NCBI GenBank assembly: GCA_963971225.1
Contig: OZ020267.1
Location: 93,981,648 to 94,045,647, forward strand
Direction: 5' to 3'
Length of the DNA: 64,000 bases
Origin: Melieria omissa
Lineage: Eukaryota > Arthropoda > Insecta > Diptera > Ulidiidae
Shown: positions 1 through 10,585 of the stretch, piece by piece
Numbering within the stretch: position 1 is the first letter of the stretch
How the letters are laid out: each line of letters begins with the position of its first letter
Notes under the pieces: model-generated
The model's input: the letters and a program-made list of their open reading frames with translations, nothing else
What the model was told of the DNA's origin: nothing
Database searches by the model: none
Translations under genes and position numbers: made by a program

Positions 1-58
1 TGGAGCCTTTGGTATGAGAAGCCAGCGCGCTACCCGCTGGACTATCGAGGCCGGCCTC
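1..58 (-). repeat. tRNA-derived SINE fragment at window edge
   Basis: Read on the minus strand this matches the tRNA-like head of the copy at 23437-23513: a polymerase III A-box-like stretch (tagtccagcgggtagcgcg) followed by ctggcttctcatacc. The B-box half would lie beyond position 1, so the copy is cut by the window edge. Assignment rests on similarity between the two copies and on the box motifs. Confidence 0.55.
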
Positions 59-214
59 ACAAAAACATAACATTATCGCATTTTAACTGAACACTTTGAC
101 TATCAAAAGACGCTATGTCATCCATAGACAATTGTGACTGATTTTTTTTACTAAAAGTCGAACTTTAACCATCAACCACTGCTCGTTTTCACCTGATGTG
201 GCATCGTGCGACTT

Positions 215-390
215 TCACCTTATAAAAAAAACGAAGGCGTTTTGAGGACATAGAAGTCATCCAAAATGTTTATACCGACATCCTGAAGGACATTCCAGCC
301 GACGATTTAAAACATTCATTAAACATGCTTTAAGATCACACAAATAGCTGTACTGAGCCTGAAGGGAATTATTTAAAAAAACATATCGGT
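215..390 (+). pseudogene. mariner transposase C-terminal remnant
   Basis: The plus strand from about 220 reads as the tail of a mariner transposase: a GRRFEDIEVIQ-like segment, then TDILKDIPADDLKHS, and a decayed tail ending near GNYF. Stops and missing upstream sequence show a dead fragment. No TIRs were found around it. The subfamily cannot be named from this piece. Confidence 0.55.
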
Positions 391-492
391 TTCACCAAAA
401 AAAAATTGTATTCTTTTAAATGTTTAAAGGTGAAAAAATCTTCTTGAAAAACGTATATACCATGCAGAGTGATTGACAATTTTAAATAATTA

Positions 493-846
493 TAGGCTCC
501 AGGTTCGATTCGTGGCTCGGGCTGGTGAACAACTCGTTTACTTCTATCGCTATCCACATGAAGGGAATGAGAATTACAAGAATCGCACAAGTGCACTCTT
601 GGCAGGCAATGGCAAAACCTCCAAGTGTGAACGAAAAACTGCCAATCGCCGTTCGGGTTCGGCGTTAAACTGTAGGTCCCCTCCCCTTTCCCCATCGGCT
701 TGATATGTGTGCTGTAACATATGTTGGCAAAACAGTGTTGCATACACAGTTCAAAAACGGGTGAAATATGTGGTATCACAATGGGCCTTTCAGGCCTCCG
801 AGTGTGTCTCTTGTAGAGGCAGCCACTGCAACCTAACCTAACCTGT
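493..846 (+). repeat. SINE copy, 5'-truncated, with B-box and shared central domain
   Basis: A B-box-like ggttcgattcg lies at about 503-513. It is followed by a body containing ggcaggcaatggcaaaacct and cgccgttcgggttcggcg, and a tail ending in caacctaacctaacctg. The body is clearly related to 31262-31457 and, more distantly, to the SINEs at 41701, 42165 and 45736 (ggcaaac-ctctgag, gccgttcggaa-cggcataaaactgtaggtcc). The open frame at 473-703 is inside this repeat and is not a gene. Confidence 0.6.
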
Positions 847-904
847 GTTTTTCTGATGCTTAGCTTCTGACACCCAAAACCCCTCCCTTGGCTACGCCCC
901 TGAT

Positions 905-1491
905 TCTAACAATAATTTGCAAAAAGCCTTGTGATAAAAACAGCTGAACTTTTTGCAATTTGCTTTGTGTTTGAAAAATTCATTCTACTTTGTTGATGGG
1001 GAAAATTTCGGTTTGAAGGGAAATAATTTTGCCCAATGCAAGCAAATAAAAGTTTGGAAATTTGGGAAACGGTGAGTGACCACCGGAGTATGGCGGCAAA
1101 AAAAGTTGTAAGCGAAATTCTTTGCTGGCACAACTTGTCTCTGCATTTTCTGGTCTTGCATCTGCATTTGAATGTAGCCACCTAGTAGAAAAACGTTCCA
1201 TGCCAAATAATGAGCAGTTTGATGATCAGCAAGTTCAATAGAGGCATAAAAAGAAATGTCAACATTGAAAATCTAAAGAATACCGAAAATTAACGATTGT
1301 GGAATGAAGGTGAATTTCATATGTTTGAATATCAGAAGGTGAGAAACTCGCAGCAAGAAAAATATTCCTGAAGAGGTAAATTAAAAAAACGTTGAAATTG
1401 CAAATTTGTTCAGTACCTTTTTTTGTGGGTTGAAGATAAAAAGAACTAACCTTAAAGGGATGAAAGCATATCAAAGAAGATTTAACCCTTT
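905..1491. other. No gene recognised
   Basis: AT-rich spacer. The open frames on the minus strand here overlap in several frames without motif support. I see no coding or RNA gene. The stretch just before it (about 850-902) ends in cttggctacgcccctg, which resembles the end of a hAT-type element, but no partner end was found. Confidence 0.5.
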
Positions 1492-1536
1492 CGGGACGGA
1501 GTTTAATTTTGAAATCCAAAATACTCTCAGTAGAAA

Positions 1537-2852
1537 CAATAAAAAAAATTCAAAAATCATGTATACTTTCTTATAAGAAAGACTTTTTTATATAATCAGT
1601 GTTTCATATCATATTTATAACGCCACTTGCGAAAAATTAAATTTTTCAAATCATAGCATGCAGTTTGGTTGCATACTGATTTAGCTAGTTAAGAATTAAT
1701 TACGTTTTCTCGTGGCATCATACACAAAATGATGCCACGAGAAAACGTTTAACCGATATCGAGAAAGGACAAATTCTCGCGTTTAAACAGGAAAATGTAG
1801 GGACTCGCGAAATTGGGCGCAGGATTGACAGGAACTACAGCGTTGTCCAAAATTTTTTGAAGGACAAAGACTCCTACGGCTCCAAGAAACGTTCTTGGCG
1901 AACACAATTTTTGAATCAATGAAGCAAATCCCATATTATACGCGAGGCAAGCAATTCTTCGCAAACGCTGAGTCAACTAAAGAGCACTTGTGACGTCAGT
2001 GTGTCTAGGACAACAGTTTGGCGCACCATCAAACGCAGTAAAAACATCGTATTGAAGGCTGCGCCCAGACTTTTGACCCGTCATAAAACCGCTAGACTCA
2101 CAATTGCTCTCCAGAACATGGGTCGCGATTGGAAAAAATAAGTTGAAAAAGTTTCAAATTGGTTTATGCTTACCACTAATGCTTCTTCTTATTTTAGGTA
2201 ATTTTTTTCGATGAAAAATAATGGAATTTGGATGGGCCGGACGGATATCATGGCTACTGGCGAGACTTGGGGAAAGAACCTGCATTTTTTTCCAAATGGA
2301 ACTTCGGTAGTGGAACAGTCGAAGTACAATTTACATCGAGCCGAATGAAAAACAGTGACTACATTGGCGTGCTGCGCATGAGTACTTCCTTTTTTGAGTC
2401 AAAAGACACCCAATGGCTATGTATTCCAACAGGACAATGCCGCCATCCACACAAGTTGCGAGTTTTCAGTCAATAATGTGGAAGTTATGGATTGGCCGGC
2501 CTACTCCCAGACCTCAAACCCTTCGAAAATTTGTGGGGAATTCTAGTTCGTCGAGTCTACGCAGGAAACAAGCAATTTAACACCGATGTTGATCTAAAAG
2601 CTACTATACTCAAAGAATGGTACAACATCGATGTAAATGTAATGCAAAAATTGATTCATAGCATGAGTGATAGAACATCCAATGTTGTGTTAAATAAAGG
2701 AAAGCAGTTACAAAACTAATCATTTGATTTTCTTCTTCTTGAAACCTTTTTTGCCTACTTAACACAAGTGGCGTTATAAATATGAAACACTGAATATATA
2801 AAAAAGTCTTTCTAATAAAGAAGTAGACACGATTTTTGAATTTTTTTATTGT
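1537..2852 (+). mobile_element. Tc1-like element inside element A
   Basis: Inverted repeats of about 100 bp face each other: 1537-1640 (aacaataaaa, then aaagacttttttatat, then cagtgtttcatat, then aacgccactt) and their complement at 2765-2852. Between them lies a degraded Tc1-type transposase on the plus strand. The exact TA boundaries are uncertain because the repeats continue into A/T runs. Confidence 0.65.
1731..2719 (+). pseudogene. Tc1-family transposase, degraded
   Basis: The N-terminal paired-type helix-turn-helix is readable in one frame (RLTDIEKGQILAFKQE, then GTREIGRRIDRN). After several frame changes the catalytic region follows: DEK-like near 2210, MDGPDGYHGYWRDLGKEP from 2228, and QQDNAAIHTS-like near 2425-2455. 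The DDE end is around 2487-2545 (WPA, SQTS, then PFENLWGILVRRVY), with a helical tail to 2719. At least three frameshifts make it inactive. Just before the first catalytic Asp, about 2140-2208 resembles a decayed short intron ending cttattttag, at the same place as introns in the other Tc1 copies here. Confidence 0.7.
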
Positions 2853-2872
2853 TATCAAATTGCACTACTCAT

Positions 2873-3019
2873 CTGAATGAATCATGAATGTTGGGGTAAG
2901 AAAATTATATGAGATGCTCACAAATTCTGAAATAATCCTTTTATCACCTGAATGAATCATGAATGTTGGGGTTAGAAAATTTTATGAGATGCTCACAAAT
3001 TCTGAAATCATCCTTTTAT
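2873..3019. repeat. Two-copy 75 bp tandem duplication
   Basis: ctgaatgaatcatgaatgtt begins at 2873 and again at 2948. The two units are nearly identical through to ctgaaat-atccttttat. The duplication lies in the right part of element A. Confidence 0.8.
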
Positions 3020-3137
3020 GCGGGAACACCGAAATCGAAAAAAATATTTCGCGTGGGTCGTAAGATTTAAATAACTGTTTTGAGGGGCATTAAAAACTTG
3101 CTGGGACGTATTATCCCAGTAGTCACGAAAGGGTTAT

Positions 3138-6100
3138 AGAATAGTTATGAGTCATAAAAACATTATCCAGTTGTATGAGTTCACAATTGTATACTCTATG
3201 ATAGTACGTAGCCGTTTTTATGGAAACTTTTTTTATTATAAGCAACTTAAGTATTTTTTCCCCCAAAAATCGACACGTTTATTTCAAATGTGCACTATGT
3301 ATTTTTACAAAAATTAGCTTCGAGTGATTTCAAAGTGCCATTTTGAATAAAAATAATAATAAACAAATTCTTTTCCATACTTCAATATGTGCTCAACATA
3401 GGGTATGTTAAAAAGACATCGTCATGCTTTTTCTATAGTTGCGAAATAACTTGTCAAAGTTAGACCTTCGTTTAATAGTGAAAGTTGCCAAAATCATTAA
3501 TTGAAGAAAAAAACAAAGAAATCGTCCACTATGCTTCATATTTTCAAAATTTGCAAAAATAAATGTTTTTTGTTTACAACGTTTTCGCTTCCCTTGAATT
3601 GTCGACTGAATTTTTATCCGCAACGTATTTACACAGCTGCCGGATTTCTGTACTGCAATTGACCCAGTTTGGTCATAACCACTTTGGTCGCTTGTTTGTG
3701 TGGTCCATCAAATGAACTTAACTAAAAACAGCGGACAACAGAAATTGGTTCCCGCCCACATAGTTGCCAAACGCTTGTCATTGACGGCAGCTGCTGCCAG
3801 TGATATGGGTCGACAGGTTAAGGGTGGGGAAGGTGCCAGTGAATACGCCGATAGATAGAAATTACATGAGCACTAAATCAGTTGCATGTGAATGAGTCCG
3901 TTTAGTGGACAACTTATCGTAATGAAAAATGAAAAATATGTCGACTCAAGTTGGGATTTTATCGAACTGTTAAGAGACAAAACTGAACGCCGAATTTCAC
4001 TTCAATATCGAATCAGTGGCTAAATAAGAAAACCCGCAAACAGTTCCAGAAAAAAGCGTGGTCGGTTAGGGAAACTGTAATCATCGTCACTTGAATTCAT
4101 CCGCCGACTGGTATGACCCATAGCTTTCGAAGGAAGAGTTGATATGAAGGAATGAGTTGTCCGAATGTCCGCACGAAACTACAGATTATAGTGTCGTATA
4201 GCGCGGCTATGACACTGGTTAACTTCGTCTGCGACATTGTTTTGTGATTTCAATTGTTTGCTTTGGTAAGACCCTGAAAACGGTATCGCCCAATAACTGT
4301 CTTGGAAAGTATAAACAAACAATCGTTCATCGAATCAAAGAATAAATGTGGCACACTCACCAACACACTTTAGAATGCTAAGTAGTGAACTTGACGCTAC
4401 AGTTTTTTGTCTAACAGCAGCAAACAGAAAAAATACATTATGCGTGGGGAGATCTTACTGCCCGCATAGTAGCGACAGTTGCGTAAATATGGTAAGACAA
4501 GCTTTTATTAAACTGCGTCAAATTATTAATGCAGAAAAGCGCAAGCCGAGGTGAAGACCACCAGCACGCGGCATGTAAAGTTGCCGGTCACTGCAATAGC
4601 TTCAAAAACAATAACAGATTCAGTATCGTACTTGCTGACCGAGCCGCTCGTGTAGGTGCGTCGCGGTAAATGGTGGAGAAAAATGTTCGGCCAGATAAAT
4701 TCGGGCCGAATGTTTAGAATTTCAAATCATTGCAACTGTTGGGCATTCGTGTGCGATTCGTGTTTAACTCGTTGTGTGTTTTGCAGAGTACATAAAGAGA
4801 GGAAATGCTTACGAGGACGCCGGACTACATCGTAGGCGAGAACGGCTGCCCACAGTTGTATCACCGCAGCAGTAAGTGGCCCGAAAAAAGAACTCCGAAA
4901 ATGCCAAAGTTCTACTGTGGCAATAAGCAGTTCGCCGTCCGCCTCTTACCACTGCGCGAAACGCTTATTGACGCGGCGCAGCGTAAGCAGCAAAAGAATC
5001 GGTGCAACGAAGCCATACAGACGCAAAGCAGGTGCGTGGAGCGTTCGGCGAGTTTACGAGCTGCCAAACTAAATATGTGCAATATTTTCCGTTCGTTTTC
5101 TTTTAAACAGCAATCATCATGTGTCGGATGGTAGAAGGAAACTCAACAACTGTGGTGGAGCGATGCGAAAGATTACCGCCCCGACGTTGGCGACTGAAGT
5201 CTATGATGCCGACGACTTTTGAGTGGTGAACGGCTGATGTGATGTCTTGGGGTGGAGAAGCAAAGCAGGGACGCAAGGCAGGGGAGGACACGGGAAAGCA
5301 AAGGACGAACCTTAGAGTGAAAAGTTGTCGTGTATGATTTATTACCGACTTAGCGGCGCAGGATAAAGGCGGCGAGCTGGAAGTGAGATACGAACAGTTT
5401 TAAAATGCAGCAGCGACGAAGAGAAATGCAAATGAGAAAGTGGATAGACTTATTTGGGCCTGGCTAAAGAATACTGTAAAACTCTTGACTGACATGAGAT
5501 TGTGTACTAAATTTTTCACTATATTTAATTAGCGTGTAAGTTAGACCGTAAGTAGATTACTACAAAAGTGAAGCTATTTAAAAAAAATTACAAATTAAAA
5601 CACTAGAATAGCAAAACACTGTCAAATTTGCTTGTATTTCGTAAATAATGATGCGCACACCACTTGAGATTGGAGCGACAACAAGCTATCATCGGCACGA
5701 ATTCGTCGAACCACACCATTATCAACGAAACATCACAACTAAAGCAGGGGCTCCAGATTTACCAACCATTAAGGCTCCCGCGCCCAGTGTAGCGGCTGCA
5801 TTCGAGTCATCTCGTGTGCGTGTGTTGCATTTTAATTGTAACGCTCCGTAAGCATTTCGTGCTTGAATGGGTAATGTAGCGTGCAGTCGGGACATAGTGG
5901 CTGAGACCAAAGGGGAAACGGGTTGCGGCGGCTCTCAAAGATGATTAAATACTTAACCGTTGATTTAGCGATAACAATTCGCGTCAAGAGCAAACAACGT
6001 ACAATCGACCCAAGTAAACCGAAAGCGGTACAATGGATTTAAATGGCCAAAACAACGGAAAAAACTAAATTATTATTGTCGTCGAAAAACTGAACAGTCG

Positions 6101-7036
6101 CATCGAAAGTAAAGCTTATGTAAAAGGTGTTTTTTAAGTGTTAATATGTTCAAAGTGTATTAAACCAAGTGAAATATATATTTCACATGTTTACTTTCCA
6201 TCCATTACCCTTTTATCAATCCAAGAAATCACATTTCAAAACTTAAAAATTTAAAGTTGCAGTCAAATTGAAAATCTAAATTCTAAAAATTAAGTCATAA
6301 AAACAAATGCCGAACACTTGCTGCCTGTGCCGGAACCTAGTATATATTGTCAAATATACATAACATACGCAGTTTAGAGTTTATTATTCTATACATAATT
6401 TGAAATTATACTTAAACTGCCCAAGTTACACACACGGATTAAGGCGCATATTGATTTGAACAAAAAATATTTTCAAAACTCTGTTCATAAAATTTTCTGT
6501 CAATTTTTGTAAACAAAATAGAATATACTATGAGAAATACATTAGAAATACTCTCTCAGGTTAGACTACTTATTTATTATCATGATATTTGTATCATGAT
6601 TTATTATACTATGGTTTTTTTAAACTGTCAAATAAGCGTACATCAAATATTCATTTCACTTGGTTTGATACACTATGAATCATATTGATGATTTAAGTTT
6701 TAAATATGTAAAACGATTCGGCCGACCCACTGTGCGCGTGTGAGAAATGCAGCAGTAGGTAAACAACTCAATAAAATGAATAGAAAACAACACAAAGCAA
6801 CAAGTTGCAGCTGATGAGGCGGCAACCTTGATCGTGAGCCGTACACTGCTGCCGACTTATTTGGCCAACGAGGTACGAAGCGAACGGATAAGCGAATGCA
6901 ATAGAGGCATTTGTTAACTTGTGTGGAAAACTGCCACCAATGTCAAGTGGAAGCTGAAGGTTATATTGGCTGTCTACTAATACAATAAATGAGCGCCTCT
7001 TAGTCCGTTTCGGACTCAACCGAAACCATTACTTAC
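3138..7036. other. Long stretch without a recognised gene, presumably last intron of pelota
   Basis: The pelota exon ending at 7037 has a good splice donor on the minus strand, so this region should be transcribed as its last intron. No sequence for the expected C-terminal pelota exon was found. Open frames here, the largest at 4805-5134 on the plus strand, have no motif I recognise. 4550-5300 is more GC-rich than its surroundings. 6100-6700 is very AT-rich. Confidence 0.5.
4805..5134 (+). CDS. Hypothetical 109-aa open frame, doubtful
   Basis: An ATG-initiated frame in a locally GC-richer stretch. The product is basic, rich in Arg, Lys, Gln and Cys, with no signal peptide, membrane segment or known domain that I can see. 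A possible acceptor (tgtgttttgcag) ends about 20 bases upstream of the ATG. Lying in the apparent pelota intron, antisense to it, it may be chance. I do not assign a function. Confidence 0.15.
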   Translation: MLTRTPDYIVGENGCPQLYHRSSKWPEKRTPKMPKFYCGNKQFAVRLLPLRETLIDAAQRKQQKNRCNEAIQTQSRCVERSASLRAAKLNMCNIFRSFSFKQQSSCVGW

Positions 7037-8303
7037 CTGAATAAGTTATCTGAAATGAGCAGCGTTTCTATGGCCATGCTCTCAGCGGCGCGCAAGACGT
7101 GTTTTTTACCATAGAACGCTTTTGCTGGCTCGCACTGCAGCATTGTGTAAAACTGCTCCAAAACTTTGACTTCACCAGCGGCTTTGGTGTCAGATATTTT
7201 TGCCACCACCGCAGGATCTTGTAGCACTTCTGAAAGGAGGGGGAAAAAACATATATCATTTAAAGTGGATATTTTGTAATCTTGGCACTCAGAAGTAGAT
7301 CAGTCAATACGTCTTTCTCACGCTGCATCCTTACCTTTCAAAGAATGCTTGAAGCCAGAGGAGGAGTGCACCAGCATAAATTTGCTTTTGTTGTCGAGTA
7401 GTAACTTAATGTCCGCTTTCACCGCCTGCTGGTACATGTACTCGAAGAACTGATCGCGCACAAAGCCTGGCGAGGCGATCAGTACACATTTGACCACATC
7501 GAAGTTGACATGCCGCAGGATGCTCTGCATCACGCTCTCGTAAAACTTGGCCAGGCCCTTTTCGTGCTGCTGAACATAGCCCTTGCGCTTGCGCGGTATC
7601 GACACCTCGATTTTGCTGCGCACCAGTGTCATGCTGGCCGTAATAAGACATACATGCGCCAAACCGTCCTGCATTACCACCGCCGCCACATCGGCCGACT
7701 GTGTTGGGTCGCACGCCATATCGATGCGTTCCAGCGCGATAGAGTCCCAAACTGCTTTACGCAGCTCGAACTTGCGGTTCAGCTCGAGATCAAGCGTGTG
7801 GTAGGCGCCCATCTGGAATGCAAAAACCGTGTCACAAAAAGTTGCAGAGTGTCTTGCAAAACAAGACTATCCAAAACTCTGGTACCTTCACGTATTGGTT
7901 CTCTTCGATGTTTCTGCCTTTGAGACGCAGTACACACGCCTGCGTGTCAAAATCGATGGATTCTACCCTAATGGTAAGTGTGGTACGCACGCGGCTACTA
8001 GTAGACGAACCAGTGGCGGTCTCATTCTGCACCTAAGTATAGCGGCATGAAACGAGTCAGAATCGCGGCATTCTCATAAAGGTAACCGGTGACCCCTTAC
8101 CTTGCGTATAGTTGTGCTGCGCACGTTATCACCTTCTGCAATGAGATTGTATGCATGCCACATATCTTCCGACTCCTCCGGAATGAGCACAACGGTGCTG
8201 AAATGACAAAAGTTAGAAAAGACAATAAAACAGGCAACTATTTGCCTCTGCAACCATCTTACCCCTGCATTCCCTTGTCCACAATCTTGGTGACCAACTT
8301 CAT
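7037..8303 (-). CDS. pelo: Pelota (Dom34), exons 1-5; last exon not in window
   Basis: Pelota is an eRF1-like mRNA surveillance factor that works with Hbs1 to rescue stalled ribosomes (no-go and non-stop decay) and, in flies, supports germline stem cells. The exons I read on the minus strand are 8303-8263 (start [14 protein letters not shown]), 8197-8101, 8032-7886, 7812-7335 and 7229-7037. Each joint has GT/AG sites and the phases add up: 41, 97, 147, 478 and 193 bases, or 318 codons plus two bases. Sequences such as [46 protein letters not shown] and [15 protein letters not shown] are nearly those of Drosophila pelota. Domain 1 (Sm-like) and domain 2 are complete. Domain 3 stops after [11 protein letters not shown] at a GTAAGT donor. 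The remaining ~75 residues were not found between 1 and 7036. The start is the first ATG with the conserved N-terminus. Confidence 0.93.
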
Positions 8304-8671
8304 TTCCTTGCCGTTGCCTCTGACACTGCTGCTGTTCTTCTTGTCGTCGACTTATTTTGCGCTTTTTATGCTTTCTCCTACACACCGCTGTTTGTCACTT
8401 GCATTGAGTACCTTGTCGCATTGTTTTCTTCAATTGTCTCATTTTTTTCTTTCAATTCAAAGAAATGCAAAAATTTCGCATAAACAAACGCGCCAGCTCG
8501 CCTTCAGCGCATTCGTGGAAAAAAGATGTAATGACATTTGCTTTGGCATCTCCCAGACGGCACTGCCAGCGTGCGGAAATATTCACAAAGATGACAACAT
8601 GTGGGTAGTGTAAAAACTGGCAGCATTGTTTGGTTAATAGAAAATTGCCACCTTTAGCAGGAGATGAAGTA
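8304..8671. promoter_or_regulatory. Upstream region of pelota
   Basis: This 368 bp lies between the pelota start codon and the LINE. It must hold the 5'UTR and probably the core promoter of the minus-strand gene. I see no clear TATA box. A plus-strand open frame across pelota exons 1-2 and this region (8089-8613) is a shadow. Confidence 0.4.
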
Positions 8672-8738
8672 TTATTATTATTATTGATGGGGATGATGCA
8701 CCGCGACCTGTAGATCTATTGTGCCCCCTTCTTGGACT

Positions 8739-9556
8739 TCAAGTCCGACATCCAGGAGGAATTTTAATATGCTTCCTACACCTCTGGATATCCGTACCTG
8801 GTATAAGATGGTCCCCCAGGTGTCTCTTTCTTTTATGCATGAGTACTGGGCACTCTCCTAGTATATGTAATGCAGTCTCATTTTCCTGCAAGCAGAACCT
8901 GAAGTACCCGTTTTCACGGATTCCTAGTTTGGCCAGATGATAATTCAGTCTGCAGTGCCCTATCAGCATTCCTGTGATAATCCTTAGATTATTCTTTGAT
9001 AGGGACATGGAATCCTCGAATCTTTTCCTATTGTAGGACCCGATAACCATTTTGGAATGCTCTAGACCTGGTAGATTTTCCCAGTATTGAGTCCTTCTGG
9101 TTATCTCGTCCTTTCTCGTTAGGATAGAAGAATCTCCTTTTCCCAATTCACAAAAGGGTTCAGGGCCGACCAAAGGTGTGGAAGCTCCCCTCCTTGCCAG
9201 TTCGTCGGCCCGTTCGTTTCCTTCAATGCCATCGTGGCCCCGAACCCAAAGTACCCAGACCTGGTTGTAACGGCCAAGTTCGTTTAGCTTCTCAAGGCAC
9301 TCCAAAACCAGTTTCGAGGACACCTGGTAGGATCTAAGAGCCTTGATAGCCGTCTGGCTGTCGGAGAGGATAGCAATCTTCCGGTTCCGGTATCTTCTTG
9401 CCAGATTGAAAAAGCACACCTTTCAATAGCGTATATTTCCGCCTGGAAGATAGTGGTGTGTTTTCCCGTAGGTTCCGAGTATCTTATGCTCGGCCCGTAC
9501 ACGCCTATCCCGGTACCCTCCTCCGTAAAGGAGCCATCTGTGTACCAGGAAATCAT
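8739..9556 (-). pseudogene. LINE RNase H domain
   Basis: The first half, read from 9556, gives SWYTDGSFTEEGTGIGVYG with the first catalytic Asp and QAEIYAIERCAF with the catalytic Glu. After a frameshift near 9420 the second frame continues with ILSDSQTAIKALRSY (third acidic residue) and WVRGHDGIEGNERADELARRG (final catalytic pattern). The C-terminal Cys/His-like tail (RFCLQENETALHILGECP) is typical of these LINEs. The frameshift makes it a pseudogene. Confidence 0.87.
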
Positions 9557-9588
9557 ATGCTGGTCTATCAGATACGTTTCCGATACAC

Positions 9589-10505
9589 CTACCCAGTTCC
9601 TTTTGTTGCTAAGTTCAGTTTAAATCTTTTGATAAAACTGAACTTTAGTGAGATTGTGTCCCTCGGTATTGCAATGTCAGGATTCTGATTCGTAAGAGTA
9701 TCAATTTTCTTACGGCACAGGAAGCCCTCATTCCCGATATTTATGTCAATCATCCGTAGAAGAGCCCTCTTCGCCTGGGTCTGTATGTGTAAGTGAAGAG
9801 GTGTTAGTTCAAGGAGAACCTCTAACGATGCTGTTGGACACGTTCTCATAGCACCTGTTATGCATACGCATGCCAGTCTTTGTAGCTTGCTGAGCGCCTT
9901 GATGGTGGTTAGTTGGCTGGTCTTGTTTACCCAGACAGCTGAACCATACGTTATTATAAGCCTCGCGATCGCCGTGTAGATCCATCTCAGAATAGTTGGA
10001 GTGCAACCCCAACTTTTACCTGCTATGAACCTACAGGTCATGAAGACCCTAGTGGCTTTCCTTATCGTTTCCTCCAAGTGTCCTTTCCAGAGTAGTTTCT
10101 AGTATAACTGCTAGATATTTCACCTTGTTCTGGAATTCAAGCTCTATCCCATCCGATTGGCCTAAAAGCGTCAAGTTTGTATCTTCTAGTAAATGGTACA
10201 ATAGTGGTCTTCGCCGGGTTTAAATTCAGCCCCACCTTTGTGCACCAATTCTTGGTTAACCTTAGTCCCAAGGTTATCCTATCCCGCAGGGTGTCTTTAA
10301 ATTTTCCCCCGCACAGGATAACAATGTCATCCGCATAACCCTGGACCGTTAGTCCAGCGTTAGTCAGCTCCAGTAACAGGTTATCAACCACGAGGCTCCA
10401 CAGAAATGGGGATAGTACTCCTCCCTGGGGCCAGCCCTTGGTTGTGTTAGCTATTACTAGGCCGCCCGTACTAGTCTGTATCTCCACCATCCTTGTAGCG
10501 AGCAT
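9589..10505 (-). pseudogene. LINE reverse transcriptase fragment
   Basis: The minus strand from 10505 shows GWPQGGVLSPFLWSLVVDNLL and the catalytic YADD box (VQGYADDIVILCGG), then NPAKTTIVPFTRRYK. The frame is broken near 10137-10100 and resumes from 10077 with the thumb region (ITYGSAVWVNKTSQ, LQRLACVCITGAMRTCPT, LELTPLHLHIQ). It is truncated and frameshifted, hence dead. A related but better kept copy is at 58114-59634. Confidence 0.85.
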
Positions 10506-10585
10506 ACTGTGTATCCAACGTCTTAGAGGGTTTGTCAGGCCCCTTCTGGTTAGAGAATTGTCTATAACTTCATGAGGATGAAGTA

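Larger units (their letters stand above)
1492..3137. mobile_element. TTAA-flanked piggyBac-like element (A), hosting a Tc1
   Basis: The left end is TTAA (1492-1495) followed by ccctttcgggacggag. The right end, read inward on the minus strand, is ccctttcgtgactactggg, next to TTAT at 3134-3137, a one-base-decayed target duplication. The CCCTTTCG termini match those of other TTAA elements in this window. The interior is mostly taken up by a Tc1 copy. A 75 bp tandem duplication lies at 2873-3019, and a palindromic ctgggacgtattatcccag near 3101-3119. No transposase of its own is visible, so it is probably non-autonomous. Confidence 0.5.
8672..10576 (-). mobile_element. RNase H-bearing LINE, 5'-truncated, with target duplication
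   Basis: The minus-strand copy ends 3' in (TAA)n near 8672-8690. It is bordered by the direct repeat gatgaagta at 8663-8671 and 10577-10585, the expected target-site duplication of target-primed reverse transcription. It carries the C-terminal part of a reverse transcriptase and a ribonuclease H domain. The architecture (RT then RNase H) is that of I-group/LOA/Jockey-related insect LINEs; the clade is not certain. The 5' end with gag-like ORF and endonuclease is missing. Confidence 0.85.

Noticed and set aside
830..902. Telomere-like cctaacctaacc run, or hAT end ctacgcccctg
   Set aside because: The run is the usual tail of the SINE, and no partner terminus for a hAT element was found nearby.
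7406..8050. Several plus- and minus-strand frames overlapping pelota exons 3 and 4
   Set aside because: The pelota frame with matching splice sites explains the region.
8089..8613. 174-codon plus-strand frame over pelota exons 1-2
   Set aside because: It overlaps well-supported pelota exons and introns on the other strand and contains only low-information sequence.
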